Shown here: piece after piece, positions 17,633 to 27,555 of the stretch | Layout of the letters: each line of letters starts with the position of its first letter | How positions within the stretch are numbered: the first letter of the stretch is position 1 | From: Acetobacterium bakii | GTDB taxonomy: Bacteria; Bacillota; Clostridia; Eubacteriales; Eubacteriaceae | Length of the DNA stretch: 64,000 bases | Reading direction: 5' to 3' | Assembly: GCF_001263355.1 (NCBI RefSeq) | Contig: NZ_LGYO01000022.1 | Span: 30,234 to 94,233 of the forward strand | Made by a program: the position numbers and the translations under genes | The notes under the pieces: generated by a model | What the model saw: the letters and a program-made list of their open reading frames with translations, nothing else | Database searches by the model: none | Told to the model about the DNA's origin: nothing

Positions 17633-20599
17633 ATGAACATGAAAAATTTGAAAATTAAAACTCAGCTGAGGATTGGATTTGGAATATTGTTTTTTTTCGT
17701 TGTTGTGCTGGGAACTTTTAATTACCTTCAAAATAATGAAATTCGAGAGCAAAATGAAATCCTCTATACTCACCCGTTGCAAGTGACCAGCACCCTGGGT
17801 AGCCTGAACACGGATATTCTAAATATTCGCCTGGGCCTGAAAGATTTGATGTTGGCGGAAAGTGATCAGGAAAAATTAACGGCCGTACAACTAATGAGAG
17901 TATCGGATGCCGGTGTATTAGAGCAATTTGATGCTTTAAATGAATTATATCTGGGACCAGCCGAGGATATTGATGAAGCTTTTACAGCCTATCTCCAATG
18001 GAAAACAGCTTGGGAAGAAAATATTCAGTTATCGCTGTCGGGTGAGAATGAAAAGGTGAAAGAGAACCTAAGCTCAGAAGGTGTCGTTGCTCAGTATCGA
18101 AACCAGATGTTGGCGGGCATACAGAAAATCGAAGAATATGCAGAAAATAAATCAGATGCCCTTTTTATGACGACAATCGATCTAAATAATAAATTAAATC
18201 GCGAGTCAACACTTTTGATTGCGGTGATCCTGGTGCTTTCCCTTATAATAAGTACGGTCTTATTGCGAAATATTCAAAATCCACTTAAGGAATTGACCAA
18301 TGTCGCCAATAAATTTCATAAAGGCGATATGAATGCCCGAAGTGGCTATCTGTATGAAAATGAGTTTGGGTTACTATCCGCTTCCTTTAATACGCTGGCA
18401 GATCGGGTTAAGATGAATATGGAACTCAATGAAAAGGTGGGAAACCTTGCTGAAGTGATGCTGAGTGAGGAAGAATCCAGGAATTTTTTCAGATCCACAC
18501 TTACAGCTCTGGCCACTCAAACAGAAGCACAAATGGCGGCGATTTATTTATTGAGCAGTGATCAACGAACCTTTAAACATCTTGAATCCATGGGTTTGGA
18601 TGAAAATGCAAAGAAGTCTTTTGATGCCGATACCCTGGAAGGACAATTCGGAGCGGTGATTACATCCGGTATTGCTCAAAAGATTAAAAACATCCCTGAT
18701 GATACCCGTTTTGTGTTTTACACCACCAGCGGAAAGTTTATTCCCAGAGAAATTATTACAATTCCAATTCTTTCCGGGGATACGGTAATTGCCATTATTT
18801 CCCTGGCCTCAATCAGTACCTTTAGTGATGATGCGATGAAGTTGATTGACCGAACCAGCGATACCATGAGTGCCCGCATTGTGGGTATCTTGGCCTACCA
18901 GAAGATCAAGGAATTCTCTGAAAAACTGGAACACCAAAACCGTGAATTAGATACCCAGAAAAAAGAATTGGAAGCTCAATCCTCTGAGTTGAGCCAACAA
19001 AACACCGAATTGGAAATTCAGAAAAATCAGCTTAATGAAGCCAACCGATTAAAAACCAGCTTTTTATCAAACATGAGCCACGAACTTCGCACCCCGTTGA
19101 ATTCGGTGATTGCTCTTTCAGGTGTTCTTAACCGACGGCTTGTGGATAAAATTCCCGAAGAGGAGTATAGTTATCTGGAAGTTATTGAACGCAATGGTAA
19201 AAACCTGCTAAGTCTGATTAATGATATTCTGGACATTTCCAGAATTGAAGCTGGGCGGGAAGAAATAGAAATCACAAAATTCGATGTGAATCGCCTCATT
19301 GCCGAAGTGGTGGACATGATACAACCACAGGCTAACGAGAAAAGTATCAAACTAATTCAAACATCCGAGAAACAGAAACGCTTCATCACCAGTGATGCGG
19401 ATAAGGTTCGTCATATTTTACAGAATTTAATTGGCAATGCAGTAAAGTTCACAGAAAGTGGTACTGTGGAAATTAAAGCAAAGCCAAACGGTAGAAACAT
19501 TGAAATAATTGTAAAAGATACAGGAATAGGGATTGCTGAAAAATATTCACAAACTATTTTTGATGAATTTAGGCAAGCGGATGGCAGTACGTCGCGAAAA
19601 TTCGGCGGTACCGGATTGGGTTTGGCCATTGCGAAGAAATATGCCAATCTGCTGGGAGGCAGAATCTTACTTAAAAGCATAGTTGATGAGGGATCGGAAT
19701 TCACACTTTTACTGCCTGAATTTTATGCCGGTGAAAACATTATAACAGAACTAATTCCTGAGTTTAAACATCTTAATAAACCGGCAGCGGTCAAACCAGT
19801 TTCAGGAGCTGCGGTTAAAACCATATTAATGGTTGAAGACAGCGAACCCGCTGTGATCCAGATTAAAGATTTATTGGAGGAAAGCGGTAATAAAATTCTG
19901 GTTGCCCGAAATGCCGGAGAAGCATTTGGAATCATGGAACGGGTTATTCCGGATGCTATCATATTGGATTTGATGATGCCCGGAGTGGATGGGTTTGAAG
20001 TGCTCAGAACACTCCGGGAAGCAGAATCAACAGCCCATGTGCCAGTGCTCATACTTACGGCAAAGCATATTACTAAAGAAGAACTTAAATCCCTGAAACA
20101 AAACAATATTCATCAGTTGATTCAAAAGGGGGATGTGAATCGAATTGAGCTTGAAAGTGCAGTTACCGCCATGTTATTTCCGGCGCGCGAAGAAGTCTCC
20201 AAGCCTAGGCGAAAACTCCAACATATTGAAGGAAAACCGATGGTGTTGGTGGTGGAAGACAATCCGGATAACATGATTACCGTGAAAGCTTTACTGAAAG
20301 GGGAGTTCAGGGTTATTGAGGCGGTTGATGGAAAAGAAGGCATTGCCATGGCAGAAAAATATGTTCCTGATCTCATTCTTATGGATATTGCCCTGCCTGG
20401 AATCGATGGCATAGAGGCTTTCAAAGCCATTAGAAAGTCGTCAAGATTACAAAAAATCCCCATTGTTGCTCTGACAGCCAGTGCCATGATTCATGATCGC
20501 GAAAAAATTCTGGTTCATGGTTTTGATGCATTTATTGCGAAACCCATCATTGAGATGCAATTTTTAAATGTGATAAGTGAGGTTCTTTATGGTAAATAG
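17633..20599 (+). CDS. Hybrid sensor histidine kinase with two receiver domains
   Basis: 988 residues. TM1 (about 11-31) and TM2 (about 186-209) flank an extracytoplasmic four-helix-type sensor. HAMP (about 210-262), GAF (about 280-420) and a Gln/Glu-rich coiled coil follow. HisKA has NMSHELRTPLNS (His near 483), then HATPase with NAVKFT, DTGIGI and GGTGLGLAI. Two receivers have Asp near 778 (LDLMMPG) and 916 (MDIALPG), each with the conserved Thr and Lys. GGAGG precedes the ATG. The end overlaps the next gene, a REC-PAS-GGDEF protein, by 11 nt; this suggests a phosphorelay into c-di-GMP signalling. Confidence 0.92.
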   Translation: MNMKNLKIKTQLRIGFGILFFFVVVLGTFNYLQNNEIREQNEILYTHPLQVTSTLGSLNTDILNIRLGLKDLMLAESDQEKLTAVQLMRVSDAGVLEQFDALNELYLGPAEDIDEAFTAYLQWKTAWEENIQLSLSGENEKVKENLSSEGVVAQYRNQMLAGIQKIEEYAENKSDALFMTTIDLNNKLNRESTLLIAVILVLSLIISTVLLRNIQNPLKELTNVANKFHKGDMNARSGYLYENEFGLLSASFNTLADRVKMNMELNEKVGNLAEVMLSEEESRNFFRSTLTALATQTEAQMAAIYLLSSDQRTFKHLESMGLDENAKKSFDADTLEGQFGAVITSGIAQKIKNIPDDTRFVFYTTSGKFIPREIITIPILSGDTVIAIISLASISTFSDDAMKLIDRTSDTMSARIVGILAYQKIKEFSEKLEHQNRELDTQKKELEAQSSELSQQNTELEIQKNQLNEANRLKTSFLSNMSHELRTPLNSVIALSGVLNRRLVDKIPEEEYSYLEVIERNGKNLLSLINDILDISRIEAGREEIEITKFDVNRLIAEVVDMIQPQANEKSIKLIQTSEKQKRFITSDADKVRHILQNLIGNAVKFTESGTVEIKAKPNGRNIEIIVKDTGIGIAEKYSQTIFDEFRQADGSTSRKFGGTGLGLAIAKKYANLLGGRILLKSIVDEGSEFTLLLPEFYAGENIITELIPEFKHLNKPAAVKPVSGAAVKTILMVEDSEPAVIQIKDLLEESGNKILVARNAGEAFGIMERVIPDAIILDLMMPGVDGFEVLRTLREAESTAHVPVLILTAKHITKEELKSLKQNNIHQLIQKGDVNRIELESAVTAMLFPAREEVSKPRRKLQHIEGKPMVLVVEDNPDNMITVKALLKGEFRVIEAVDGKEGIAMAEKYVPDLILMDIALPGIDGIEAFKAIRKSSRLQKIPIVALTASAMIHDREKILVHGFDAFIAKPIIEMQFLNVISEVLYGK

Positions 20600-22495
20600 A
20601 AGATTAAAATTTTTAGCCATTGACGATAATCCGGATAATCTGATCACTTTAAAAGCGTTGATCCGTGAGGTGTATCCTGATGATCTGGTACTCACTGCCC
20701 TCAGTGGACCCAAAGGTCTCGAGCTGGCAGCACAGGAAGATCCAGATGTAATCCTTCTGGATGTAATAATGCCGGGAATGGACGGCTTTGAAGTGTGCCG
20801 TAAACTAAAAGAAGATAAAGACCTCAGGGATATTCCGGTGGTTTTTGTGACGGCCATCAGAGGCGACAAAGAGCATCGTATTCTGGCACTGGAATCCGGA
20901 GCTGAGGCTTTTCTGGCAAAACCCATTGATGAAACCGAGCTCACTGCCCAGATTCGGGCCATGGTGAAAATAAAAACAGCCAGCATGGAAAAGCGGGATG
21001 AAAAAGGACAACTTGCACGCTTGGTGGAAGAAAAAACCTGTGAATTGAAAAAAGCCCATTTGAAAACCATTGAATTGTTCGAAAGTCTTAAAGAGAGTGA
21101 AGAAAATAATCGTTTATTGATTACCCAAATGGAACAGGGTCTGGCTGTTCAGGAATTGATCTTTGATAAAACAGGGAAGCCTGATGATTACCGTTTTATT
21201 TATGTCAATGATAGTTTTGAACGATTGACCGGACTAAAAAGGGAAAATATTCTCGGACAGGTGCTGTCTGAAATCATGCCTGATTCCAAAAGGTTTCTCA
21301 TGGAAAAACATGCGAGTTTGGTGATCACCTCGGAACCGGTACGTTATGAGCGATATTTTGAACAGTTTAAGAAATATTTTGAGGTTGTTGCGTATTCGCC
21401 CAAACCGGGCCGGGTGGCAGTGATTTTATCCGATATTACGGATCGTAAAAAGAAAGAAGAAGAAATTCTTTATCTCATCTATCACGATCACCTCACAGGG
21501 CTTTATAATCGCAGATTTTATGAAGAAGAACTAATCAGGCTGGATACCGAAGACAATCAACCCATCACGCTTGTGATGGCTGATGTTAACGGATTAAAGC
21601 TGATTAATGATTCTTTCGGACATGTTTTTGGGGATATGTTGCTGAAAAAAACTGCAGAAGCCATAAAAAAGGGTAGTCGTAGGGGTGATATTGTGGCCCG
21701 ACTCGGCGGCGATGAGTTTGTGATGATATTACCCAATACCGATACTTTTGAAGCAGATCAAATCATAATTAGCATAAAAAAACTGGTAGAAAACGAAGCG
21801 ATCGGTGCCATTAAGCTTTCCATTTCTTTTGGAAAAGCCACTAAGTATCACATCGACGAAAATATTCAGAAAGTACTTAAAAAAGCTGAAGACAGCATGT
21901 ATCGATATAAGTTGTATGAAAGTGCAAGTATAAGAAGTAAGACCATTGACCTTATCATGAATACCCTTTATGAAAAGAGCAGTCGAGAGATGCTGCATTC
22001 AAAAAGAGTCAGTGAAATATGTGAAAAAATTGCAATAGAGATGAAATTTGATCAGGATCATATTAGTAAGATTAGAACCGCCGGTCTCATACATGATATT
22101 GGAAAAATGGGAATTGATGAAAAAATTCTGAATAACCGGATAAATTGAATAATGATGAATGGAAAGAAATGACCCGACATCCTGAAATCGGATATCGGAT
22201 CTTAAGCGCTTCCAATGAGTTTTTGTATATGGCAAAATCTGTATTTGAACATCAGGAAAGATGGGATGGTAAAGGTTATCCCAAAGGACTTAAAGGTAAT
22301 GAGATTTCAATGTCGGCGCGGATCATCGCCGTTGCGGATGCCTATGATGCAATGACCAGCGACAGAGCTTATCGTAAAGGATTAAGTGAAATCGAAGCGG
22401 TAGAAGAAATAAGACGGTGTTCCGGCACTCAATTTGATCCTGAGGTAACGAAGGTATTCATTGAAGTGGTTCTAAAAAAACAAGGTAAATATTGA
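20589..22495 (+). pseudogene. REC-PAS-GGDEF-HD-GYP gene broken by a single-base frameshift
   Basis: Starts at the ATG at 20589 (GAGG site, overlapping the kinase gene). The first frame runs to a TGA at 22146-22148 and encodes REC (Asp in LLDVIMPG), PAS, an intact GGDEF near residue 372 with RRGD as a likely I-site, and the HD motif LIHDIGKMGIDEKILN. The GYP half (HPEIGYRIL, QERWDGKGYPKGL, ARIIAVADAYDAMT) continues in the -1 frame to 22495. Restoring one base near 22134-22136 would read KILNKPDKLNNDEWKEM, the usual HD-GYP linker, which the paralogue at 1781-4603 keeps open. The REC-PAS-GGDEF part may still be made; the phosphodiesterase would be lost unless this is an assembly error. Confidence 0.88.
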
Positions 22496-22533
22496 CCGAC
22501 TAATTTTACCGGTAATCGAAAAGAGGTTCAGAG

Positions 22534-23103
22534 ATGAGCGAGATAACTATTAATACCATAGAAGATGCGTGTCGGGCTCTGGTCCAGGGGAATAAATGCT
22601 ATGTAAATGCCCAAAAAAAAGGCAATATTTCACAAATAATTAAATCCCAGATTCCGGAAGAAGGCCAGAAACCATATGCAGTGGTTGTAACCTGTTCTGA
22701 TTCCAGAGTTCCGGCAGAATACATTTTTTCAGCAGGCATCGGAGAGCTTTTTGTGATTCGCACAGCGGGCCATGTTATTGGTGATTTTGAATTAGGCAGC
22801 ATTGAGTACGGGGTTAAGTATCTCGGCGCGAAAGTGGTGTGTGTTCTGGGGCATAATCATTGCGGTGCGGTTAAAGCCGCCATGGGCAACCATGGGAAAG
22901 GTTATGTTCAAAAGATATTGAATGAGATCATTCCTGTTATTACCGGCGAAAAGGATGTGGAGAAATGCGAGAAACTAAATATTGAAAACAGCGTTTCCAG
23001 AATAATGGAAAGTGATATGATAAAGAATCTCACAGCAGAAGGATACGTAAAAATCATTTCAGGGAAATATGACATTGAGACAGGGATCGTGGAATTTTAC
23101 TAA
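22534..23103 (+). CDS. Beta-class carbonic anhydrase
   Basis: 189 residues. Interconverts CO2 and bicarbonate. The zinc ligands are visible: CSDSR (Cys with the Asp-Arg dyad) and HNHCGAV (HxxC). AFIRTAGH-type segment VIRTAGHVIGDFELGSIEYG is typical. It is shorter than plant-type enzymes and fits the small clade of anaerobes. AAGAGGT precedes the ATG. A terminator at 23132-23167 follows. The role may be supply of bicarbonate or CO2 for carbon fixation; no partner gene is adjacent. Confidence 0.92.
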   Translation: MSEITINTIEDACRALVQGNKCYVNAQKKGNISQIIKSQIPEEGQKPYAVVVTCSDSRVPAEYIFSAGIGELFVIRTAGHVIGDFELGSIEYGVKYLGAKVVCVLGHNHCGAVKAAMGNHGKGYVQKILNEIIPVITGEKDVEKCEKLNIENSVSRIMESDMIKNLTAEGYVKIISGKYDIETGIVEFY

Positions 23104-23131
23104 ACATTGAATATCATGCGTCAGAAGAATG

Positions 23132-23167
23132 GGATCAAGGCTTTGAGGGCCTTGATCCTATTTTTTT
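23132..23167 (+). terminator. Terminator after carbonic anhydrase
   Basis: GGATCAAGGC pairs with GCCTTGATCC, followed by seven T's. Confidence 0.9.
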
Positions 23168-23229
23168 ACGTCATTTTAAGCTATTTTGAAAAACGAAGCT
23201 AAAAGAAACGTTTACAGCCATAATTTGGC

Positions 23230-23285
23230 TTGACAAAATAAAAATTAGAGGTATGATAAACATCGGCTACCTTACGGTAGGTAGG
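23230..23285 (+). promoter_or_regulatory. Promoter and candidate TetR operator of the Hyf-like operon
   Basis: TTGACA 23230-23235, 16-base spacer, TATGAT 23252-23257. At the expected start point lies an inverted repeat CTACC-TTAC-GGTAG followed by a further GTAGG, a plausible site for the TetR protein encoded next. Confidence 0.65.
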
Positions 23286-23308
23286 TAAACGAAAGAGAGG
23301 TTTTGGAA

Positions 23309-23857
23309 TTGGAAACAAAGAAAAAGATTATGAATTCGGCATTTAGATTGTTTTCCGAAAAGGGCAATGAATTTTCACTGACTGAAGTAGCGAATGAAGT
23401 TGGGATTAAAAAAGCTTCTATTTATGCTCATTTTATAAGCAAAGAAGTTTTACTTTATGAAGTGATTGATCAGGAAATTTACGAGTACTTTTTTGAGATC
23501 GATGAACAAAGTCGGGATTTAAAAAGTACCTTCGATATGATATTAAATTATTATAGCAAATCGAAGGCCAAACGATACTTTTGGAAACGGCTGTTATTAT
23601 TTCCACCCGCAGTGTTTGAAACCACCCTCATTTCGAAAATCAACAAGCTGACGGAACAGCGTTATGCAATTATAAAAGATTTAATAAAATTAAATATGGA
23701 AAAAGGGATCATCAGACCTCAAGATCCAGAAACAGTGTTATATTCATTTCTTGCAATGATTCATGGGTTAGTCTCAATCTCTATTATTTACGAATCAGAG
23801 AATTTGAAAATAAATCACGATGATATATGGCAAAATTTCTGGAATGGTATTAAATAA
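23309..23857 (+). CDS. TetR/AcrR family transcriptional regulator
   Basis: About 182 residues. The N-terminal helix-turn-helix reads FSLTEVANEVGIKKASIYAHFISKEVLL, typical of TetR repressors; the rest is a helical ligand domain. I start at the TTG at 23309, eight bases after AGAGAGG, since the TTG at 23303 is too close. It is the first gene of the transcript that continues 12 bp later into the Hyf-like complex, and an inverted repeat sits at the promoter, so autoregulation and control of the complex are likely. Ligand unknown. Confidence 0.85.
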   Translation: METKKKIMNSAFRLFSEKGNEFSLTEVANEVGIKKASIYAHFISKEVLLYEVIDQEIYEYFFEIDEQSRDLKSTFDMILNYYSKSKAKRYFWKRLLLFPPAVFETTLISKINKLTEQRYAIIKDLIKLNMEKGIIRPQDPETVLYSFLAMIHGLVSISIIYESENLKINHDDIWQNFWNGIK

Positions 23858-23869
23858 GGAGACCCCAAA

Positions 23870-25930
23870 ATGTTACTTATAATTCACAACATTGGCGAAC
23901 ACAATAGTTTATTTCTGATTGCTATTTTATTATATCTGATCGCAGCAGTTACAGCGCTTATTTTAATAAAACATCATAAACTGTGTAACATTGCATCAAA
24001 CATTATCTGCATGGCTGCAGCGTTAGTTGGCGCAGCCGCTTCATTAATAAAAATTTTCACAGGGACCACCCAAACAAATAGTTTTATTCTTCAGTCTACT
24101 ATTCCGCAGCTATCCATGAATATAAGAATCGATACTTTATCGGCATTCTTTGTGCTTTGCTTGTCGGTCCTTGTTTTTTCGGTTTCGATATACTCGATTG
24201 GTTATATTTCGCACTACTATGGGAAAAGAAATGTGGGATTATTTAATTTCTTATATGTAAGCTTCATTTTATCAATGTTCCTATTGATGATAGCGGGAAA
24301 TAGTGTATTTTTCTATATTGCATGGGAAGCCATGTCGATCATTTCATATTTTCTGGTAATTTTCGAGTCGGAACGAGAAGAAAATTTGCGGGCTGGTAAA
24401 TTGTATATCATTATGACTCATTTAGGAACCGCATTTTTATTAATCGGGTTTATGATGATGTATAGCTACACCCAATCTTTTGATATTTTCGGAAGTTCGG
24501 CAGCCATACCAGCGGCGGCAAAAAACCTGATGTTTGTATTTTTTCTGATTGGATTTGGAACCAAAGCCGGGGTCATGCCGCTTCATATCTGGTTGCCTCA
24601 GGCACATCCGGCAGCACCCAGCAATGTGTCTGCCTTGATGTCCGGGATCATGATTAAAACAGCGATCTATGGAATGATCCGGTTTATGTTTTGTTATTTA
24701 CAGATCCAGGATGTCTGGTGGGGCGTAGTCATCCTATGCGTTGGGATTGTATCCACTGTGCTGGGGGTTGCCTATGCTTTGATGGAGCACAATATAAAAA
24801 AAATACTGGCATTTTCCAGCGTTGAAAATATTGGGATAATTCTGATTGGCTTGGGCGTATCCTTTATTGCATTTGCTCAAAACAATGAATTTTTAGGCGG
24901 CCTGGCGCTTGTTGCAGCGCTGCTGCATACCTTTAACCATACCCTGTTTAAAGGTGGGTTGTTTCTTAGCGCAGGATCCATTCAATATGCCACCCATACA
25001 AAGGAGCTTGACAAACTCGGCGGGTTGATTAAAAAAATGCCGATCACGGCGCTGATGGTATTGTGCTTTTCGCTGGCCATTTCAGCAGTCGTTCCTTTTA
25101 ATGGATTTGTCAGTGAGTGGCTGGTTTACCAATCCTTGTTCTTGAATATCGGTTATGGCGGCGGTGGCCTGAATATTTTATCCATTTTATCAATTGCCGC
25201 GCTGGGATTGGCCGGAGCCCTGGCCGCAGCCTGTTTTGTTAAGCTGTTTGGGATTTCTTTTTTGGGACTGCCGAGAAGCGACAATGCCCAAAAGGCAAAA
25301 GAGGTTCCGGCGACAATGAATATAGGAATGGGCATGCTAGCCGGGCTCTGTCTGGCAAGTGGTCTTTTTCCAGGCTTTTTCATCGATATTGCGGATAAAG
25401 TTGTTCGCAGTCTCACCGGTTTATCAATCACCGCTAATTTGCAGGGCGGGTTTTTAAACGCTACGGCGCCACTGGTTGTTTCCGGAAATAGTATTGCGCC
25501 ATTGGAAATACTGATTGTGATACTGGCTTTAATTGCCGGCGCGCTTCTGATCATCCGATTAATCGGTGGAAAATATATCGAACGGAAATACGGAACCTGG
25601 GATTGCGGTTTTGAAGCACTCAATTCAAGAATGCAGTACACCGCCACAGGATTTTCAAAGCCTTTAAGGATTGTTTTTAGTATTTTATATCGGCCGGGAA
25701 GAAAAGTTGAAATAGAAGAAGGTATTTCTTCTTACTTTCCAACCTCCATTAAATATAAGGTCTGGACAGAACCGATTTTTGAGAAGTATTTTTATAATCC
25801 GGTACTCAATATGGTCAGCAAAATTTCACTGAAAATAATAAACACGGTACAGACGGGAAGTATTCACGCGTACCTGATATACATTTTCATTGCCGTTTTA
25901 ACATTAATGCTTTATAACAGGCTCGCATAG
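23870..25930 (+). CDS. hyfB: HyfB-like proton-translocating membrane subunit
   Basis: 686 residues with about 15-16 membrane helices, of the NuoN/NuoM/MrpD antiporter-like family. The core has WEAMSIISYFLV, GFGTKAGVMPLHIWLPQAHPAAP and HTFNHTLFKGGLFLSAG, including the conserved Glu, Lys and His of the ion path. Length matches HyfB of hydrogenase 4. It would pump ions (H+ or Na+) within the six-subunit complex encoded at 23870-31415. GGAGACCCC precedes the ATG. Confidence 0.88.
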   Translation: MLLIIHNIGEHNSLFLIAILLYLIAAVTALILIKHHKLCNIASNIICMAAALVGAAASLIKIFTGTTQTNSFILQSTIPQLSMNIRIDTLSAFFVLCLSVLVFSVSIYSIGYISHYYGKRNVGLFNFLYVSFILSMFLLMIAGNSVFFYIAWEAMSIISYFLVIFESEREENLRAGKLYIIMTHLGTAFLLIGFMMMYSYTQSFDIFGSSAAIPAAAKNLMFVFFLIGFGTKAGVMPLHIWLPQAHPAAPSNVSALMSGIMIKTAIYGMIRFMFCYLQIQDVWWGVVILCVGIVSTVLGVAYALMEHNIKKILAFSSVENIGIILIGLGVSFIAFAQNNEFLGGLALVAALLHTFNHTLFKGGLFLSAGSIQYATHTKELDKLGGLIKKMPITALMVLCFSLAISAVVPFNGFVSEWLVYQSLFLNIGYGGGGLNILSILSIAALGLAGALAAACFVKLFGISFLGLPRSDNAQKAKEVPATMNIGMGMLAGLCLASGLFPGFFIDIADKVVRSLTGLSITANLQGGFLNATAPLVVSGNSIAPLEILIVILALIAGALLIIRLIGGKYIERKYGTWDCGFEALNSRMQYTATGFSKPLRIVFSILYRPGRKVEIEEGISSYFPTSIKYKVWTEPIFEKYFYNPVLNMVSKISLKIINTVQTGSIHAYLIYIFIAVLTLMLYNRLA

Positions 25931-25944
25931 AAGGAGATTCAGTA

Positions 25945-26892
25945 ATGGTAGAGGCAGTATATTTAATTGTTCAAATAAGCGTAATTATTTTGATTGCGCC
26001 GTTGGTCAACGGAATTATAAAAAAAATAAAGGCATTAACCCAAAAGCGAACCGGCGGACCTCTTTTGCAAATGTATTATGATTTGTTTAAAATGTTAAAA
26101 AAAACCGCCGTTGTGTCAGATGTGTCGTCGTGGATATTCAAGGTTACGCCTTTTATCGTATTTTCCACAGCAGTTGCCGCCGCACTGATTGTGCCGGTGA
26201 CCACCCTGATTAAACCCCGGTGGTTTCCGGGAGATCTTATTATGTTGGTTTCGATATTTGCCCTGGGCAGATTTTTTATGATGCTTGCGGCATTGGATGC
26301 CGGAAGCACCTTTGGCGGCATGGGGGCCAGCCGCGAAGCAATGATTTCCTCGCTCATCGAGCCGTCCATCATTGTATCGTTGATTACAGTAGGGCTTATT
26401 GCAAAATCAACCTCTGTTTTTGAGATAATGAATTTTATGCAGGAAATCCATAATCCCTTAATTCATCCCGTTTATATCATGTCTTTTTGTGCTCTGGTTA
26501 TTATTATTATTGCCGAAACCTCAAGAATCCCGGTGGATGATCCCGGTACGCATCTTGAGCTGACGATGGTCCATGAGGCCATGGTGCTGGAGTATTCGGG
26601 CAGAAATCTGGCCCTGATGGAGCTTGGTGCGGCCATTAAACAGCTGGTGTTTATTACTTTGCTGGTCAATATTTTCATCCCTCATGATCAGTTGATTAAC
26701 ATTACCGGTTTTGCCGGGATTGGAATATCACTGTTGGTTTATTTATTGAAGATTGTTGTGGTATCGATAGTTATTGCCATTGCCGAGGTAAGCACAGTCA
26801 AACTCAGACTCTTCAGCATACCGAATCTCGCCGCGCTGTCATTTATCCTATCCTTTATAGGATTTTTACAATATTTCGTTTTTGGAGGATAA
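25945..26892 (+). CDS. hyfC: HyfC-like membrane anchor (NuoH family)
   Basis: 315 residues and about eight membrane helices, homologous to NuoH/HycD. The signature TQKRTGGPLLQMYYDLFKM and AETSRIPVDDPGTHLELTMVHEAM (shown here split at the family's conserved loops) form the Q-module contact with the peripheral arm. It links the hydrophilic subunits (HyfG and the HyfHI fusion) to the ion-pumping arm. Spacing to the neighbours is 14 and 2 bp, so it is operonic. Confidence 0.9.
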   Translation: MVEAVYLIVQISVIILIAPLVNGIIKKIKALTQKRTGGPLLQMYYDLFKMLKKTAVVSDVSSWIFKVTPFIVFSTAVAAALIVPVTTLIKPRWFPGDLIMLVSIFALGRFFMMLAALDAGSTFGGMGASREAMISSLIEPSIIVSLITVGLIAKSTSVFEIMNFMQEIHNPLIHPVYIMSFCALVIIIIAETSRIPVDDPGTHLELTMVHEAMVLEYSGRNLALMELGAAIKQLVFITLLVNIFIPHDQLINITGFAGIGISLLVYLLKIVVVSIVIAIAEVSTVKLRLFSIPNLAALSFILSFIGFLQYFVFGG

Positions 26893-26894
26893 AA

Positions 26895-27551
26895 ATGTCG
26901 AATTATCTTGATGCATTATCGGTTTTATTATTAATATCCGCGTTTGTTCTGATGGGAAATAAACGAACAAATGCCTATATAAAAAGCTTTAAAATGCAAT
27001 CAATACTGATTGCAATTCTAACCGGAGTTATGGGCATAAACAGTCTTTTGAAAGACGGCCATGTTGATATGCTGGTGGTTTGTGCCGTTGTAATAGGGAT
27101 TAAGGTTATATATATTCCCTACCTTTTAAATAAGACGTGTAAAAATGTGGCCTACAGGGTCGAAAAAGATTTTTATTTCAATATCCCCATCCTTATTCTA
27201 GGGTGTTGCTTTATTGTGGTATTTACCTATTTTTCACTTTCAACAACCACTGGGATAAACTCCGGGAACATTAATATGCAAGTCATTAACTCGGTTTCCC
27301 TGATTTTAATCGGGTTGTTTTTTATGATCAGCAGAAAAAAGGCGATTGGCTTAATCATCGGATTTCTGGTGATTGAAAATGGGATCTTTGTCACGGCCTT
27401 GTTTGCCACCCAGGGCATGCCCTTTATTGTGGATATGGGAATATTAATGGATATATTAGTTGCCGTGATCATCATGGGAATGATGGCGTTTCGAATCGAT
27501 GAAAAGTTCGTGTCGACGGATGGCAATAAAATTAAAGATTTGAGAGGATAA
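26895..27551 (+). CDS. hyfE: HyfE-like membrane subunit
   Basis: 218 residues, about seven membrane helices. The C-terminal half, with LVIENGIFVTALFATQG and MGILMDILVAVIIMGMMAFRI, resembles NuoK/MrpC as in HyfE. Length equals E. coli HyfE (216). GGAGGATAAAA lies directly before the ATG within the hyfC end. Probably the NuoK-like ion-path subunit. Confidence 0.85.
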   Translation: MSNYLDALSVLLLISAFVLMGNKRTNAYIKSFKMQSILIAILTGVMGINSLLKDGHVDMLVVCAVVIGIKVIYIPYLLNKTCKNVAYRVEKDFYFNIPILILGCCFIVVFTYFSLSTTTGINSGNINMQVINSVSLILIGLFFMISRKKAIGLIIGFLVIENGIFVTALFATQGMPFIVDMGILMDILVAVIIMGMMAFRIDEKFVSTDGNKIKDLRG

Positions 27552-27555
27552 AATA

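Noticed and set aside
22120..22160. Programmed -1 ribosomal frameshift in the HD-GYP gene
   Set aside because: The A-run is not a canonical X XXY YYZ slippery site in the reading phase and no clear downstream pseudoknot was found; a simple deletion fits better.
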